Positions 1 to 10,206 of a stretch of 64,000 nt of DNA are shown here, piece after piece. The translations under genes were made by a program, and so were the position numbers. The notes under the pieces were generated by a model. That model ran no database searches, was not told where the DNA came from, and saw only the letters and a program-made list of their open reading frames with translations. Position 1 is the first letter of the stretch. Every line of letters starts with the position of its first letter. The DNA is from Flammula alnicola. Its lineage: Eukaryota > Basidiomycota > Agaricomycetes > Agaricales > Strophariaceae. The stretch covers positions 62,001 to 126,000 of the forward strand of contig JADNRV010000062.1 of NCBI GenBank assembly GCA_015499995.1. Direction: 5' to 3'.

Positions 1-1592
1 ACTGTCTCCCAACCCATCGCAACCCTATCATGAGCGCTTCAGAAGCCCCGGTTTTGCTCACCCGCGTATGCAGCAGCTGGCGATCCATCGCGCTCTCCTT
101 TCCTTATATTTGGGCGAAACTATACATCCCAATCGCTGGCGACTTTCATATAACTTACAGTTCTAAACGGGATTATACGGAAACATTTGATACGCCGGAA
201 GAGGAGTTTGTTCGGGTTATGGAGACTCGCTGCGAGGTCGTGGAACAATGGCTGTCCCGCTCTGGATCCTGCCCTTTATCCCTGTCGATCTCATATTCCT
301 GCACTGGACATCAAACTATCAACTGGGAAGAGCCGCCGTATTCCAAGGATCTCCCAGATAAATTGTTTCAAATACTCCTTTCGTTCTGCGACCGTTGGAG
401 CAACATCGAAATTTTGATGCCACATAATGTTTATCAACGGCTACAAACTTCGATTTCCATGGACAAGTTACCCATGCTCCAAACGCTAAAAGCCAAATTC
501 GATGGTCCAGAACCCAACCATAACGTACAGACAACTGACCACCCAAGCACATTGTTGGCGGCTCCGAATCTCAAGGAGCTTTCATTAAACGCTTTCAGGT
601 TTACGATGGATGTCCGAAATCGCCTCATTACTCCCTTTTCACGCTGGAATCAGCTTCTCACCCTTTGCATCGACTCATCGGCGGTTCACGACAGAGACCT
701 TGTCGACCTGCTCATTCAATGTCCAAATCTCGTTTCTTGCACACTCCGGCCCAAGCCTCTCATGCCCGGTAATGCACGCGCAGAGCCGCAGGCTGTCGCC
801 TATCTTCCTTCCCTAAAATACCTAACCTTTGACGATGGGGGTTCTACTTCTGAGGCTGTGCAGCTCATTTTTAACTCTATTAATGCTCCATTGCTGACAA
901 GCATTGCATACTCGAACTCCCAGGACTACCGCATGTATACAAGATCCGGGTCCCCATATTCGTGCATTGTTCCTTTCACTTCCCTTCTTGGACGCTCGAC
1001 CACGGTCAGAAAGATGGCGTTGGACTTGCCTGCAGAGGTCTATTCCGATATCATAGAATGCCTCCAAATCGGTGTCCCTCTCACCCACCTGGTCGTTGGT
1101 CAAACTCGCAAAGCCCGAAAGCGAAACAGACAACTTTGCAGCATATTCCCCTCTTATAAGGTGCAAGACGAGGATCCGCAGGAGGATTTCTTCGACCTGA
1201 ATCTCCTGACCATTGGCAAGAAGTCCTCGCTTCTATCTTCCGGCGAGATATTGCTGCCAAACCTAGAAGTATTGGAGGCACACCAAATCTCAACGTTCAC
1301 GGACGAAAATCTTCTGGAAATGATTTCCAGCCGTATCGATGCCTCCACGCGGGGTGAAGCTTCCGTGCTTAGTTATATTAAGATACAGTTTGACAGACCA
1401 AAGCAGATGGATATTATGGGTGAACTCTTCGGGAGGGCGAAGGCGGCGGGGATCAGTATGAAACTGGAGCTACAGTACTCGCTAACTGCCAAGCCCGGGC
1501 CTGCCAGTGGGCGCCTATCAGCGTCTTTTGGATTGGAGGACGATGATGATTTGGATAGTGATCTAGAACCGCCTACACGGCTGGCCACTTGA
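1..1592 (+). CDS. F-box-like protein, copy A (5' end outside window)
   Basis: The frame is already open at the first complete codon (CLPTHRNPIM...), so the gene starts upstream. Paralogues at 25.7-27.6 and 36.2-38.1 kb show that about 110 residues are missing: a coiled coil and the first half of the F-box (LPPDVLxEIFYHCLP). The visible 529 residues hold the rest of the F-box-like region (VLLTRVCSSWRSIAL, IWAKLY) followed by a leucine-rich C-terminal part ending in an acidic tail. Family knowledge: such fungal proteins are possible substrate receptors of SCF ubiquitin ligases, but most have no known target. The next gene, hemerythrin-like, lies about 500 bases downstream on the same strand. 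This is the only open copy within the inverted duplication. Confidence 0.85.
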   Translation, partial: CLPTHRNPIMSASEAPVLLTRVCSSWRSIALSFPYIWAKLYIPIAGDFHITYSSKRDYTETFDTPEEEFVRVMETRCEVVEQWLSRSGSCPLSLSISYSCTGHQTINWEEPPYSKDLPDKLFQILLSFCDRWSNIEILMPHNVYQRLQTSISMDKLPMLQTLKAKFDGPEPNHNVQTTDHPSTLLAAPNLKELSLNAFRFTMDVRNRLITPFSRWNQLLTLCIDSSAVHDRDLVDLLIQCPNLVSCTLRPKPLMPGNARAEPQAVAYLPSLKYLTFDDGGSTSEAVQLIFNSINAPLLTSIAYSNSQDYRMYTRSGSPYSCIVPFTSLLGRSTTVRKMALDLPAEVYSDIIECLQIGVPLTHLVVGQTRKARKRNRQLCSIFPSYKVQDEDPQEDFFDLNLLTIGKKSSLLSSGEILLPNLEVLEAHQISTFTDENLLEMISSRIDASTRGEASVLSYIKIQFDRPKQMDIMGELFGRAKAAGISMKLELQYSLTAKPGPASGRLSASFGLEDDDDLDSDLEPPTRLAT

Positions 1593-2087
1593 AGTGCTGT
1601 ATATCGACCGGCATTCCGTTAGGTGCTTTCAGTGTTAATGTAGCTTCTACTTTACGAATGGCGTTTGTATGAACGTTGATTAAGGCGGTAGTTTATTGTC
1701 CCCGTCATGCACCAGGAATACAGACTGCTCCCTATGCGGCAGCCCGCATAACATTCTATTATTGGGGACTGAAATAGACTTCATGTACCCGCAAGCTGAC
1801 GCAAGTGATGCGTGGTTGCTGCCAGCGCAGCCAGAACATGACCCTTCACAACGACAGTTGAACGACTGCGCGGTCCATCAAGTTGATCTGACGTGTAAAT
1901 TCAACTTAATCTTGTCTTGTTTAAATAGCGAAGCAGACCCGGATGACAGTTGAAGCACCTTCTCCTCCCCAGAGCGACCCCGTTAATATGTCGTCAACCG
2001 ATACAGAATGACATCGTTATGCCCTAATCCCCATTACCTTTTCTCCAGACTGGGACTTCAAAGTTCAAACTCGGAGACAATGTAGCA
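1593..2087. other. Intergenic, inside left arm of inverted repeat
   Basis: No convincing gene. It is closely similar to the reverse complement of about 25.2-25.7 kb, so the duplication covers non-coding DNA too. An ATG at 1989 begins the same words as the right-copy hemerythrin N-terminus (MSSTDTE) but meets TGA after seven codons. Confidence 0.6.
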
Positions 2088-3014
2088 ATGTTCAGCATTG
2101 CGATGGCGCTCGCGCGCAATGTCTTTATCCGTGGACTCAATTCCCTGCACTACAACGCGCCACTGATCAAGCCCGGGGACGAGATATCCTTCGTTGGCTA
2201 TGCACTTGTGTGGGTGGAGGCAATGCACAGTCACCACGAGGGTGAAGAGAAAATCGTATTCCCATTTTTGCAGACCAAGTTCGACATGGGAGCCAATCTC
2301 GCCCAACATGAGGCGTTTTTGAATGAGGTAAACAAGTTCGAGGAGCATGTGAAGGAAGTTTTTAATGGAGAAGCGGAGTACGACAGAACGAAGACGAGAG
2401 CGCTCATCGAGGCGTTTGGTGACATCCTTGTTCAGCATTTGCACGATGAAGTGAGTTTTAATTCGTCCTTCGTCCTTCGTCCTTCTTCTATACGAATATT
2501 CCATTTTTTGTGAATTAATCTAAAGCTTACAGATTCCTACACTTTCTCCTGAACGTCTCAGCCAATACGACAAGAAAGAGCTCGAGGCGATGGTTCATGG
2601 TAGTTCTTTCCGTTGAACGTTCCGACAGGGGTTTCTTGACTAACTAATAATGTATCTTGTCGCCCCTTGACGCACTGTTTAAATATGCAGCCCATTTCGC
2701 CCACGTCAGAGCTCAAACACTGGCCGCAGCGGTCATGTTTGTCACTCATCACGACTTCAATGCTGTTCCAACCTGGGTGAGTTTCCCGAGCTGCTTTACA
2801 TCTATTGTACTAACAGTGAATATAGCCCCCAATGCCTGGTCCTGTGATCTGGGTCATCAGAAACGTAGTGTACTGGAGGCATTATAGGTATGGTTCTCCA
2901 GTTCCGATGATTGTTTGGTGGGAGGCTTACCACAACACTTTTTTGCGTCATACTAGCTACTGGCAGTTCGCGCCATTCACGCGCTACGGCGAACCGCAGA
3001 AATATATTGTGTAG
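2088..3014 (+). CDS. Hemerythrin-like domain protein, left copy
   Basis: Four exons fit in phase: 2088-2450, 2533-2599, 2691-2776 and 2826-3014, giving 234 residues. Residues about 20-121 look like a hemerythrin/HHE four-helix bundle: H49-H50..E53-E54 (motif HSHHEGEE), H74-E75, and H117..H119-D-E121, the usual carboxylate and histidine ligands of a di-iron site. Family knowledge: such domains bind O2, NO or iron; fungal members are mostly uncharacterised. The C-terminal exons are rich in Trp and Tyr and give no membrane segment. ATG 2088 was chosen because frames upstream are broken here by a 7-base tandem insertion near 2065. It is convergent with the TPR-CHAT gene, 242 bases apart. The right-arm copy is frameshifted. 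Confidence 0.75.
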
Positions 3015-3256
3015 GATGGCTACGTTGCTCATGTGCACTAACTAGCTATAGCTTTGATGATGTGGGGTGGGTATATAATCCCGAAATAATTCCATGTAAT
3101 TCTTTGAAGACGTACATATCTTAACTTATGCTGCACACTCGCAGTTCGTGACTCGTTCCAGTTCGTTTTGCAAGGACGCGGTTTTTTGCAGGCCGCAAAT
3201 GTTTTGGGAGGTATGTACTGTACATATACACAAATCAAAGCAAGATAGCAAGAAAG

Positions 3257-6200
3257 TTACAGACCAAAATGGACATACGGAATCCAAACCAAAAGGGAAG
3301 ACTCTGAATCACCCAGCGACTTTCTGATTTGTTGGGTGGCGTGGTGAAGCGCATGCGCACCACGAACGCTGCTCAACCCCTCCGACTCTCCTGTATCATG
3401 CATTCCTTGCTTAACGAGATGATCATAAAAATCCTCTGCTATTTTCGGCCCATGTCGATCCGTAATCGACCACATTGTCGCTACAACGCCGTGGTATCCA
3501 GCTGCCAACATTCCGGCTGCTAGATGGACCGCTTCTTCTGAGAGTTTCGCGTCTCCCGTACCAGTCTGGCAAGCTGATAAAAAGGCCAAGTCAGAATTGG
3601 GGATTTCTTTCTTGATGATATCCGATAGTTTCAGGTGATCGTCGTGTAGATAAAATCCGCTTTCCAAGGGATTTTCCAGATCTTGGGCGGCGTGACAGGC
3701 AAAGTGAACGAAACTATGCGATTCCATCTCTTGCATCACCTGACCAGTAGTGGCCGAATCTCCTGCAAGTGACAGGGATTGAAAGGCGCCTCTCTCTAGC
3801 CGCTGTTGAATGGCTTCGACCTCGCGTGTGGTTCCCGGAATACGACCAAGATTTGGGAATTTCGGGGTGCTGGGTACGCTGATTAAAAGAAGTCTGGGAG
3901 CAGTCTCGTCGGACTTTCGAAGGTTCTTAACTCTCTCGAGGAGAGTGCTGACTGTTGGGATGTAGGAGGAAATTGCAAAGTCAGAAAGGCACGATCCAAG
4001 TTTCGTGTCTTTCTGACCATAGAGCCCGGCTGCGTGAATGGGAAGGAATGTAAGTGGACCAGTTATGCACCACCAAATGCGCGTAGGGTCGGAAGGAGGG
4101 TTTTCCATCTAAGCATGTTGATTAGAATATGGTGATTAACATGTAAACCAAGACTCACTGATATCGAAAGACCGTCAAGAACTGGCTTGACGATCAGCTG
4201 CCATAAGTCACGAAGAATCTTATAAATGCCAGAGTCCGGCCTGGACATACGCTGCATGGCACGCATGTCGGACTCAAACCCGCGGTTGCGAATCCCACGA
4301 CCTAAGATATATTGGTATAAGTCGTCCCGTAGTTTTTGTGCCTTTCCATAAGAGAACCGGGAGAGAGGAATGTGAAAGGGGGTATCAGCGCCAGCAATGA
4401 GAGCCAGGGCGTCGCATCGGTCTTTATGAACATTGACGACAATAACAGGACCAGCTTCGGGTATGTGCTTGAGAATGTTAGCACTTTTTGGTGGTCGTAT
4501 GAAATCTTCAAATCCTGGGATAGCGCGCACCCTTTCCAGCAGCTGCTCCCATTCCTGTGCAAGTGTGATATGGGCGGTTACTTCGTCTTGTACGGATATC
4601 TTCTGTGCCATGCTGGGTTCGGTTCTGAGCAGATCTAGCTCTGCACGAGAGCCCGCATTTTCCAATGCTCCTGATACTCTCGAGAGGTTATCAGCTAGTA
4701 CAGGTTCGTGGCTTCGGAGGGCATCTAAGGGAGTACGGAGGTTATTGAGTTGGCTCCAAACGAGGCAACGACCTTGTTCAAGCCATTCTAATGCTGAATC
4801 ATATCTTCCTTGTGAGATGGCAAAAGCTGCTGCTGAAGTTGATAGACCGGAGATCTCGGAAAGGTTTGTATGACGCTGCTGAATCGTCTGTTCCATGCCT
4901 GCGACTTGGGAAAGAAGCTCAATGGCACGGCTGAATGCTTCCAAAGATTGCATTGGAGCGATTGTCCGTGATTCCTCAGCCCAAATTCGGGCAGCAGTCA
5001 GCCGTTCTGAGGGAGGACCTGTGGAAGATGTTGCAGCCAGACGATACTTGGAGATCCCTGTTTCCATATCAGTGACGTCTCCTGTGCGCTCGAAACGACA
5101 TAGCAATGCATTTCCAAGTGCATTCAGCCGTCCAGGAAGTCTTGCGTGGCCCCCAGGGGTAAGATCAACGGCTTTTTGGTGGACTAATATTGCTTGGAAA
5201 ATATCACTGAGATCCTTTGTGCATTCGAAACGACTCAAATAGGATTCTCCTAGGCTATTGAGACGTCCAGCCATGTCTGCATGGCCCTCTGGAGTAAGAT
5301 CAACGGCTTTTTGGTGGTACGATATAGCTTTTGAAAGGTCGCTAAGGTCCCCAGTAGATTCGAAACGACTTAGAAACGCGATTCCTACGTTATTTATCCG
5401 TCTAGGCATTTCTGTATGACCCTCGGGAGTAAGCTTAACAGCTTGTTGGTGGGCTGATATCGCTTCGGCAAGATCAGCGAGATCCTTTGTGTATTGAAAG
5501 CAACTTAGGAATGAATTTCCTAGGCTACTCAGCCTTGCAGGCATGCCTGCATGGCCTTCAGGGGTGACATGAATAGCCTTTTGGTGAGCTGTTATAGCTT
5601 CGGAAATATCGCCCAGATCCCCCGTGCGTTTAAAGCGAGTCCGATACGTCATTCCCAGGCTATTCAGCCGAGTTGCCAGATTTGCATGGCCCTCAGGAGT
5701 GAAATAAATCGCTTTTTGGTGGGCTGATATCGCTTGTGAAATGTCGCTCAGATCCCCCGTATATATGAAGCGACGAAAAAACGAATTCCCTAAGCCATGT
5801 AGCCGGATAGGCATATTCGCGTGGCCCTCAGGAGTTAGCTGGACGGCCTTTTCGTGGAGTGATATTGCTTCGGAAACGTCGCTGAGATCCCCTGTGTGCT
5901 CGAAGCGACTCAGGTATGAATTTCCTAGGTTGTTCAGCAAAACAGGCAAGTTTGCGTGGCCGTCGGGAGTGAGATGAACAGCTTCTTGTTGCATTGATAT
6001 AGCTTTGGAAATGTCGTTGAGATCCGCCGTGCGTTCAAAGCGACAGAAAAATGAACTCCCTAAGCTCTGCAGCCGTCCAGGCATGTTTAAGTGGCCCTCT
6101 GGAGTGAGCTTGACAGCCTGTTGGTGGGCTAATACCGATTCGGAAATATCATTGAGATCCCCTGTGCGTTGGAAGCGACCCAGAAATGAAGTTCCTAGAC

Positions 6201-7867
6201 CGTGAAGCAAAACAGGCATATTTGCATGGCCTTTCGGAGTGAGGTGAACAGCTTTTTGGTGGACCAATATCGCTTCGGAAATGTCGCACAGATCCCCCAG
6301 GCGTTCAAAACGACGCCAAAATGAAATGCCCAAGTTATTCAACCATCCAGGCATTGTTGGGTCGTTCTCCGCAGTGAGTTTAATAGCCTGTTCGTATGAT
6401 GATATGGCGTCAGAAATGTCGCTCAGATCCCCCGTGCGTTCGAAGAGACTGTCAAATGAATTGCCTAGGTTATTCAGCCGTCGAGGCATGTCTGGATGGC
6501 CTTCGGGGGTGAGGTCTATAGCCTTTTGGTATGTTGACATCGCTTGCGTAATATCGCTCAGATCTCCTGTGCGTTCGAAACGGTGGGAATATGCATTTCC
6601 TAGGCTATTAAGCCATCCACGAATGTCTGAATGGTCTTTGGGAGTGAGATGCACGGCCTTTTGGTGGGCTGATATCGCTTCGGAAATATCGCTCAGATTC
6701 CCCTTATGTTTGAAGCGACGCTGAAATGCAACTCCTAGGCTATTTAGCCGCCTAGGCATATCTTCGTGGCCGTCATGTGTCCCCTGAACCACATCTTCGA
6801 ATGCGGAGATAGAGCGATCGATGTCGGACAGCCCTCTTCGCGTATCGTAGCGCTCTTGAAATGCAACTCCGGCGTCATACAGAAAATCGACAAACTTTGA
6901 GTCCTGGGCTGATGCGAGTTGAATGGCTTGCTCATAGGCGATGATAGAGTTGTCGAGGTCTTGCTCATTCCTCGTGCTACGAAAGCGCAGCAAGAAGCAT
7001 TGTCCACACTCATTCAGCATCTGAGGCTTTTCTGGGTGGTCGTCGGGGAGAATGGAAATTTCGCTAAGCAGCAATTCAAGATCTTGGGAGTTGGCAGCCG
7101 CAAAAGTGACATCAAAAGTAAGCAGCATGTTCTCGTAGTACGGAGACGGTAAATACCTCCAACTGCCGGAGCATCGTCATCTTGCGGAACAGTGTTTTCA
7201 TCTGGTGGAATGACGTATACTTCAAATGACACTGACAGAGTTGGTCCATCCCCTTCAACCGAAAGTGGGCGCGTAAAGTCTAGCAATTTTACGAGACATT
7301 CATTTATACTGGTATCCGCTGTCATTGAAAACATATGCTTACTTTTATACGACAGTGGGCATGTCATCATATCCTCCAACTCGGCTCCAGTCAGGCGAAT
7401 ATAGCCCATGTCGCTCTTTCCTTCTGATCGAGCAACAAGCCTGAATTCATCTGCACTTGCATCGCTGGCATACAATGCGTTACATAAAAGCAAGCACGCG
7501 TCATATCATGTCGAACAACTCACAGCTCAACAATTCCATCAAACTTCCACCTTGTCTGTGACACGCTTTCAAAATGTAAAACGCCGCCATTCTTCTCCAC
7601 ACGACCAAAGACCTGGATGTCGAGAGAATCGAGAGCAGGGCTCTCAGCACCATCTTGGAGGCACTCGATAACCACGTCTGGAAAAAAAGTTCAGAATACT
7701 TGTCGAATGCTTCGCGATCGATAACCTTAATTACCCGCTATATAGGTTTTACTAGGGAGCTCTTTAGCACGCATGATTGTGATGGATGAATACATGACAT
7801 ACCTATCCAGAGAAGGAGATATTTCGGTATCGGGATTTTCAGGTGGCGGCGAACTGCAGGCCGCCAT
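3257..7867 (-). CDS. TPR-CHAT caspase-like protease, left copy
   Basis: Six exons on the minus strand fit in phase: 7867-7735, 7677-7524, 7464-7343, 7279-7157, 7082-4159 and 4108-3257, giving 1435 residues. Residues 1-150 resemble a C2-type beta sandwich (ITIMRAKELPSKTYI, then VVIECLQDG). Residues about 200-875 are 15 tandem TPR-like units of exactly 45 residues (LNSLGNSF..RFERTGDLSDISEAISAHQKAV.LTPEGHA). The last exon is a CHAT domain with the paired motifs HFACHA (H1287, H1291) and LSACQTG (C1332), the expected His-Cys dyad. Family knowledge: CHAT domains are clan CD peptidases, often activated through an attached sensor. Substrate and trigger are unknown. The expected acceptor of intron 4 reads CGG; I used an in-frame AAG 15 bases later. 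Confidence 0.85.
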
Positions 7868-8105
7868 GGACGTCGTGAGAGTTCCAATGGAACGCAACTT
7901 GAGTGGTAGAAGGCACTTTATCGATGTGAATTGCTGTACAAAGCGTAGGGAGTCATATACAAGGCTTGGGAATGCCGACAAGATGGAAAAGACTGAGAGC
8001 GCTTGATCAGTGACTCCTTTCCCGGTCCTCCATGCTCTCATGTCACGTGCACAGCTATTTGGTTTTAACGGGGCGCGATATTCTTTTCAGTTCCTTTCAG
8101 ACACT

Positions 8106-8358
8106 ATGGCGGGTAGGCTCTCAGGAATCCTGTCCACACACGAGTTTTCTGGATTATTAGATAGGTTTCTAAGACAACACGAAAGGGAATTCATGGGTAC
8201 CTCGACTCAGACTGCAATCAAAGTCATCAGATGACACTGGGGGCTTCAAGCTCAAGCCCGATGGAACAGATCTGCTAATAAAGCGAGACGGAGACGAGTC
8301 GATTGACAATGACTGGCTAGACCAAAAACAACCCTCGCCAATCGTCTCCAATGGGTGA
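8106..8358 (+). CDS. Possible 72-residue hypothetical protein
   Basis: Two stretches join in phase if a 34-base GT..AG segment (8197-8230) is removed. The first reads MAGRLSGILSTHEFSG..., the second DDTGGFKLKPDGTDLLIKRD... and ends in TGA at 8358. The product would be acidic and soluble, with no domain I recognise. A 34-base intron is shorter than expected even for fungi, so this may be two pieces of a decayed gene or missing upstream exons. It lies between the divergent start of the left TPR-CHAT gene and the 3' end of the NOSIP-like gene. Confidence 0.35.
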
Positions 8359-8486
8359 TCTTTTTTGACTCGACGTTAAGCAAATCTTGTCGTACACATT
8401 GCCGCAGACAATGAAAAACGCCGGATTCAGTATCTTCACACTGCGAACCAGTCTTCCTAAGTCAGTGCATCCCCGAGGGCTATCAA

Positions 8487-10206
8487 TTATCCCTGGAACG
8501 CCACTCCGGACTTGGACGTCTCGGCCAAACCACCACCTGCGAATCCCGTTCCTGCAAGAAAAACGACGAAACCCGTTAGTTTGGCGTTCAAAGTCATTTG
8601 AGGTGCATCCTCGCTAAACACGATGCAAAATGTGCAGTGAAGACAGCAAGCAAACCGACGCCCGAACAAAGGAGAATACGACGCACCTTCCCGCTTCAGC
8701 TCAATGACATCTTTGTCTTTCAGCTTCGTGTCGCACACGATGCACTGCTTGGAGGGCCGTACGAGGGTGTCCGTGCATGTCTTGCATGTAACGTGCCCGC
8801 AGGGCTTGCTCACTTTTTGTATTAACAAGGAAATGGTCAGTGGGGTGGTTTTACTTCGGTTTGATAGGAAAGACAAAAGGACCCACGGAAGAGCAGCACA
8901 CTATTTGACAGTCTCTTTTTGCACGACGGACACATCGGCTCTGGGTCCTCTTTTTTGGGCTTTGACTCGTCTGTTGGCGTTGAGTTGGAAGTGGTGGCGG
9001 ATGAAGATGAGGGCGTGTAGAAGGTAAACTTGACAGGGATAAGGTTCTTCATGCTATAGATAAGATATAGAACTGCCGGTCAGCTATGCGTGTCTTGAGT
9101 CGTAGAATCTCTCATAAATCGCCCGAGGGATTGAAACCTCAAGAATGAAGGAGAAAAGAGATACCCACGAGAGCACATGCGCAGAACCTAATCCCCCACC
9201 CCTACATACAGTTTTGGCGACCTCCATTCTCGCCTCTGCATCTTCGAGGGTCTGTGGTTGTCCATCATTGCCTGTGCTGGTGCTGCCACTTGCACTCGAT
9301 GTGAACCTGAATATGTGTCTCAGCATTAAAGGATGTCGGAGAATCGAGAAAGGAGGAGAAAGATGGGAGCGAGAACATCATAGAAAAGGCTCACGTCGGC
9401 GTTAGAGAAGGCAGCCAAAAATCGGGCAGCTTAGCCTTCATCCGCTCTGCTTGCTCTTCTTCGATCTTTTTCAGGGCTGCCTGTTCTGCTTGCTCTGCCA
9501 ACGTGGAGACAGCCGCGGGGGAGAAGGAGAAAGGAGTGGATTGTGAAGACGCCTTGCGTTTGGAACCGGTTTCTGTGCAAAGCAGAGTGAGAATGGAAGT
9601 ATAAGATGAACCGAATGACGTACGCTCGTCACTTTCAGCGGCCGTGTTGTCTGGGGCTTTACTGCTACCCTCAACTTTGCCTCCAGCACCTGTACCAAGA
9701 ACACCTGTTCCAGCCAATCCCAGTTGCCCCCTCTCAAAATCTAATAGCACTCGCTCCCTAGCTGCCTCTCTGGCACGCGCCCTCTCCTCTTCTGCTTCCT
9801 TCTTGAGGGCTTCTAGTTTTGCTGTTTGGCGTTTAATGTTCTTCTTTTGCGTTACTAAACAAGGTGAAGGGGTCAGATTATCTGGAAGGCAGACACGATA
9901 TGGTAAATGATTAGCGATTGAAAGCTTACGAAGATCAGTATACACGCATTCTTTGCAGAACAGGTGTCCTTCGTGGCATGCCAGGGGCTCTCGTGCGCGG
10001 TTAAGGCACAGCGCACAAGCATCGAAGCGACGCATCGATTCATTTCCTAAACGTTGCTAGGAATGTCGATGTCAATACGTGAAACATTATAGGGATATTC
10101 GAGAAAGTGGACAGAGACACACCCGTTTGGTCCCATAGTCTAGCTTTTTATATTCCGCGTAAGTGAAGATAGAGGATGCGGTGTTATTCTTGCTATGTTT
10201 CGTCAT
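8487..10206 (-). CDS. NOSIP-like RING/U-box E3 ubiquitin ligase
   Basis: Eight exons fit in phase: 10206-10123, 10056-9930, 9854-9624, 9572-9395, 9306-9169, 9053-8887, 8812-8687 and 8551-8487, giving 371 residues. The start MTKHSKNNTASSIFTYAEYK matches the conserved NOSIP N-terminus. A zinc-finger-like segment with spaced Cys and His (CALCLNRAREPLACHEGHLF, CKEC) is followed by a charged helix (residues about 70-105), the LPDFWLPS motif, and a C-terminal RING (CPSCKKRL, CGHVTCKTC, CIVCDTKL). Family knowledge: nitric oxide synthase-interacting proteins are nuclear E3 ligases found with spliceosomes in animals; in fungi they are conserved single-copy genes. It lies in the spacer between the inverted arms. 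Confidence 0.9.

Larger units (their letters stand above)
1..7740 (+). repeat. Left arm of large inverted duplication
   Basis: It carries F-box(+), hemerythrin-like(+) and TPR-CHAT(-), mirrored at 19.43-27.6 kb. Similarity is very high in coding, intron and intergenic DNA from position 1 to about 4,350. It is clearly lower through the TPR array, and ends at the first TPR-CHAT intron near 7,735. The arm continues beyond the left window edge, since the F-box gene is cut there. Confidence 0.85.

Noticed and set aside
1696..1953. 85-codon open frame between the F-box and hemerythrin genes
   Set aside because: The near-identical right arm does not keep it open, so it is not under coding constraint.
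4400..6724. Open plus-strand frames antisense to the left TPR array, rich in SLRSPVRSKR-type words
   Set aside because: They repeat every 45 codons exactly like the sense TPR units and have no independent family resemblance; shadows of the repeat.
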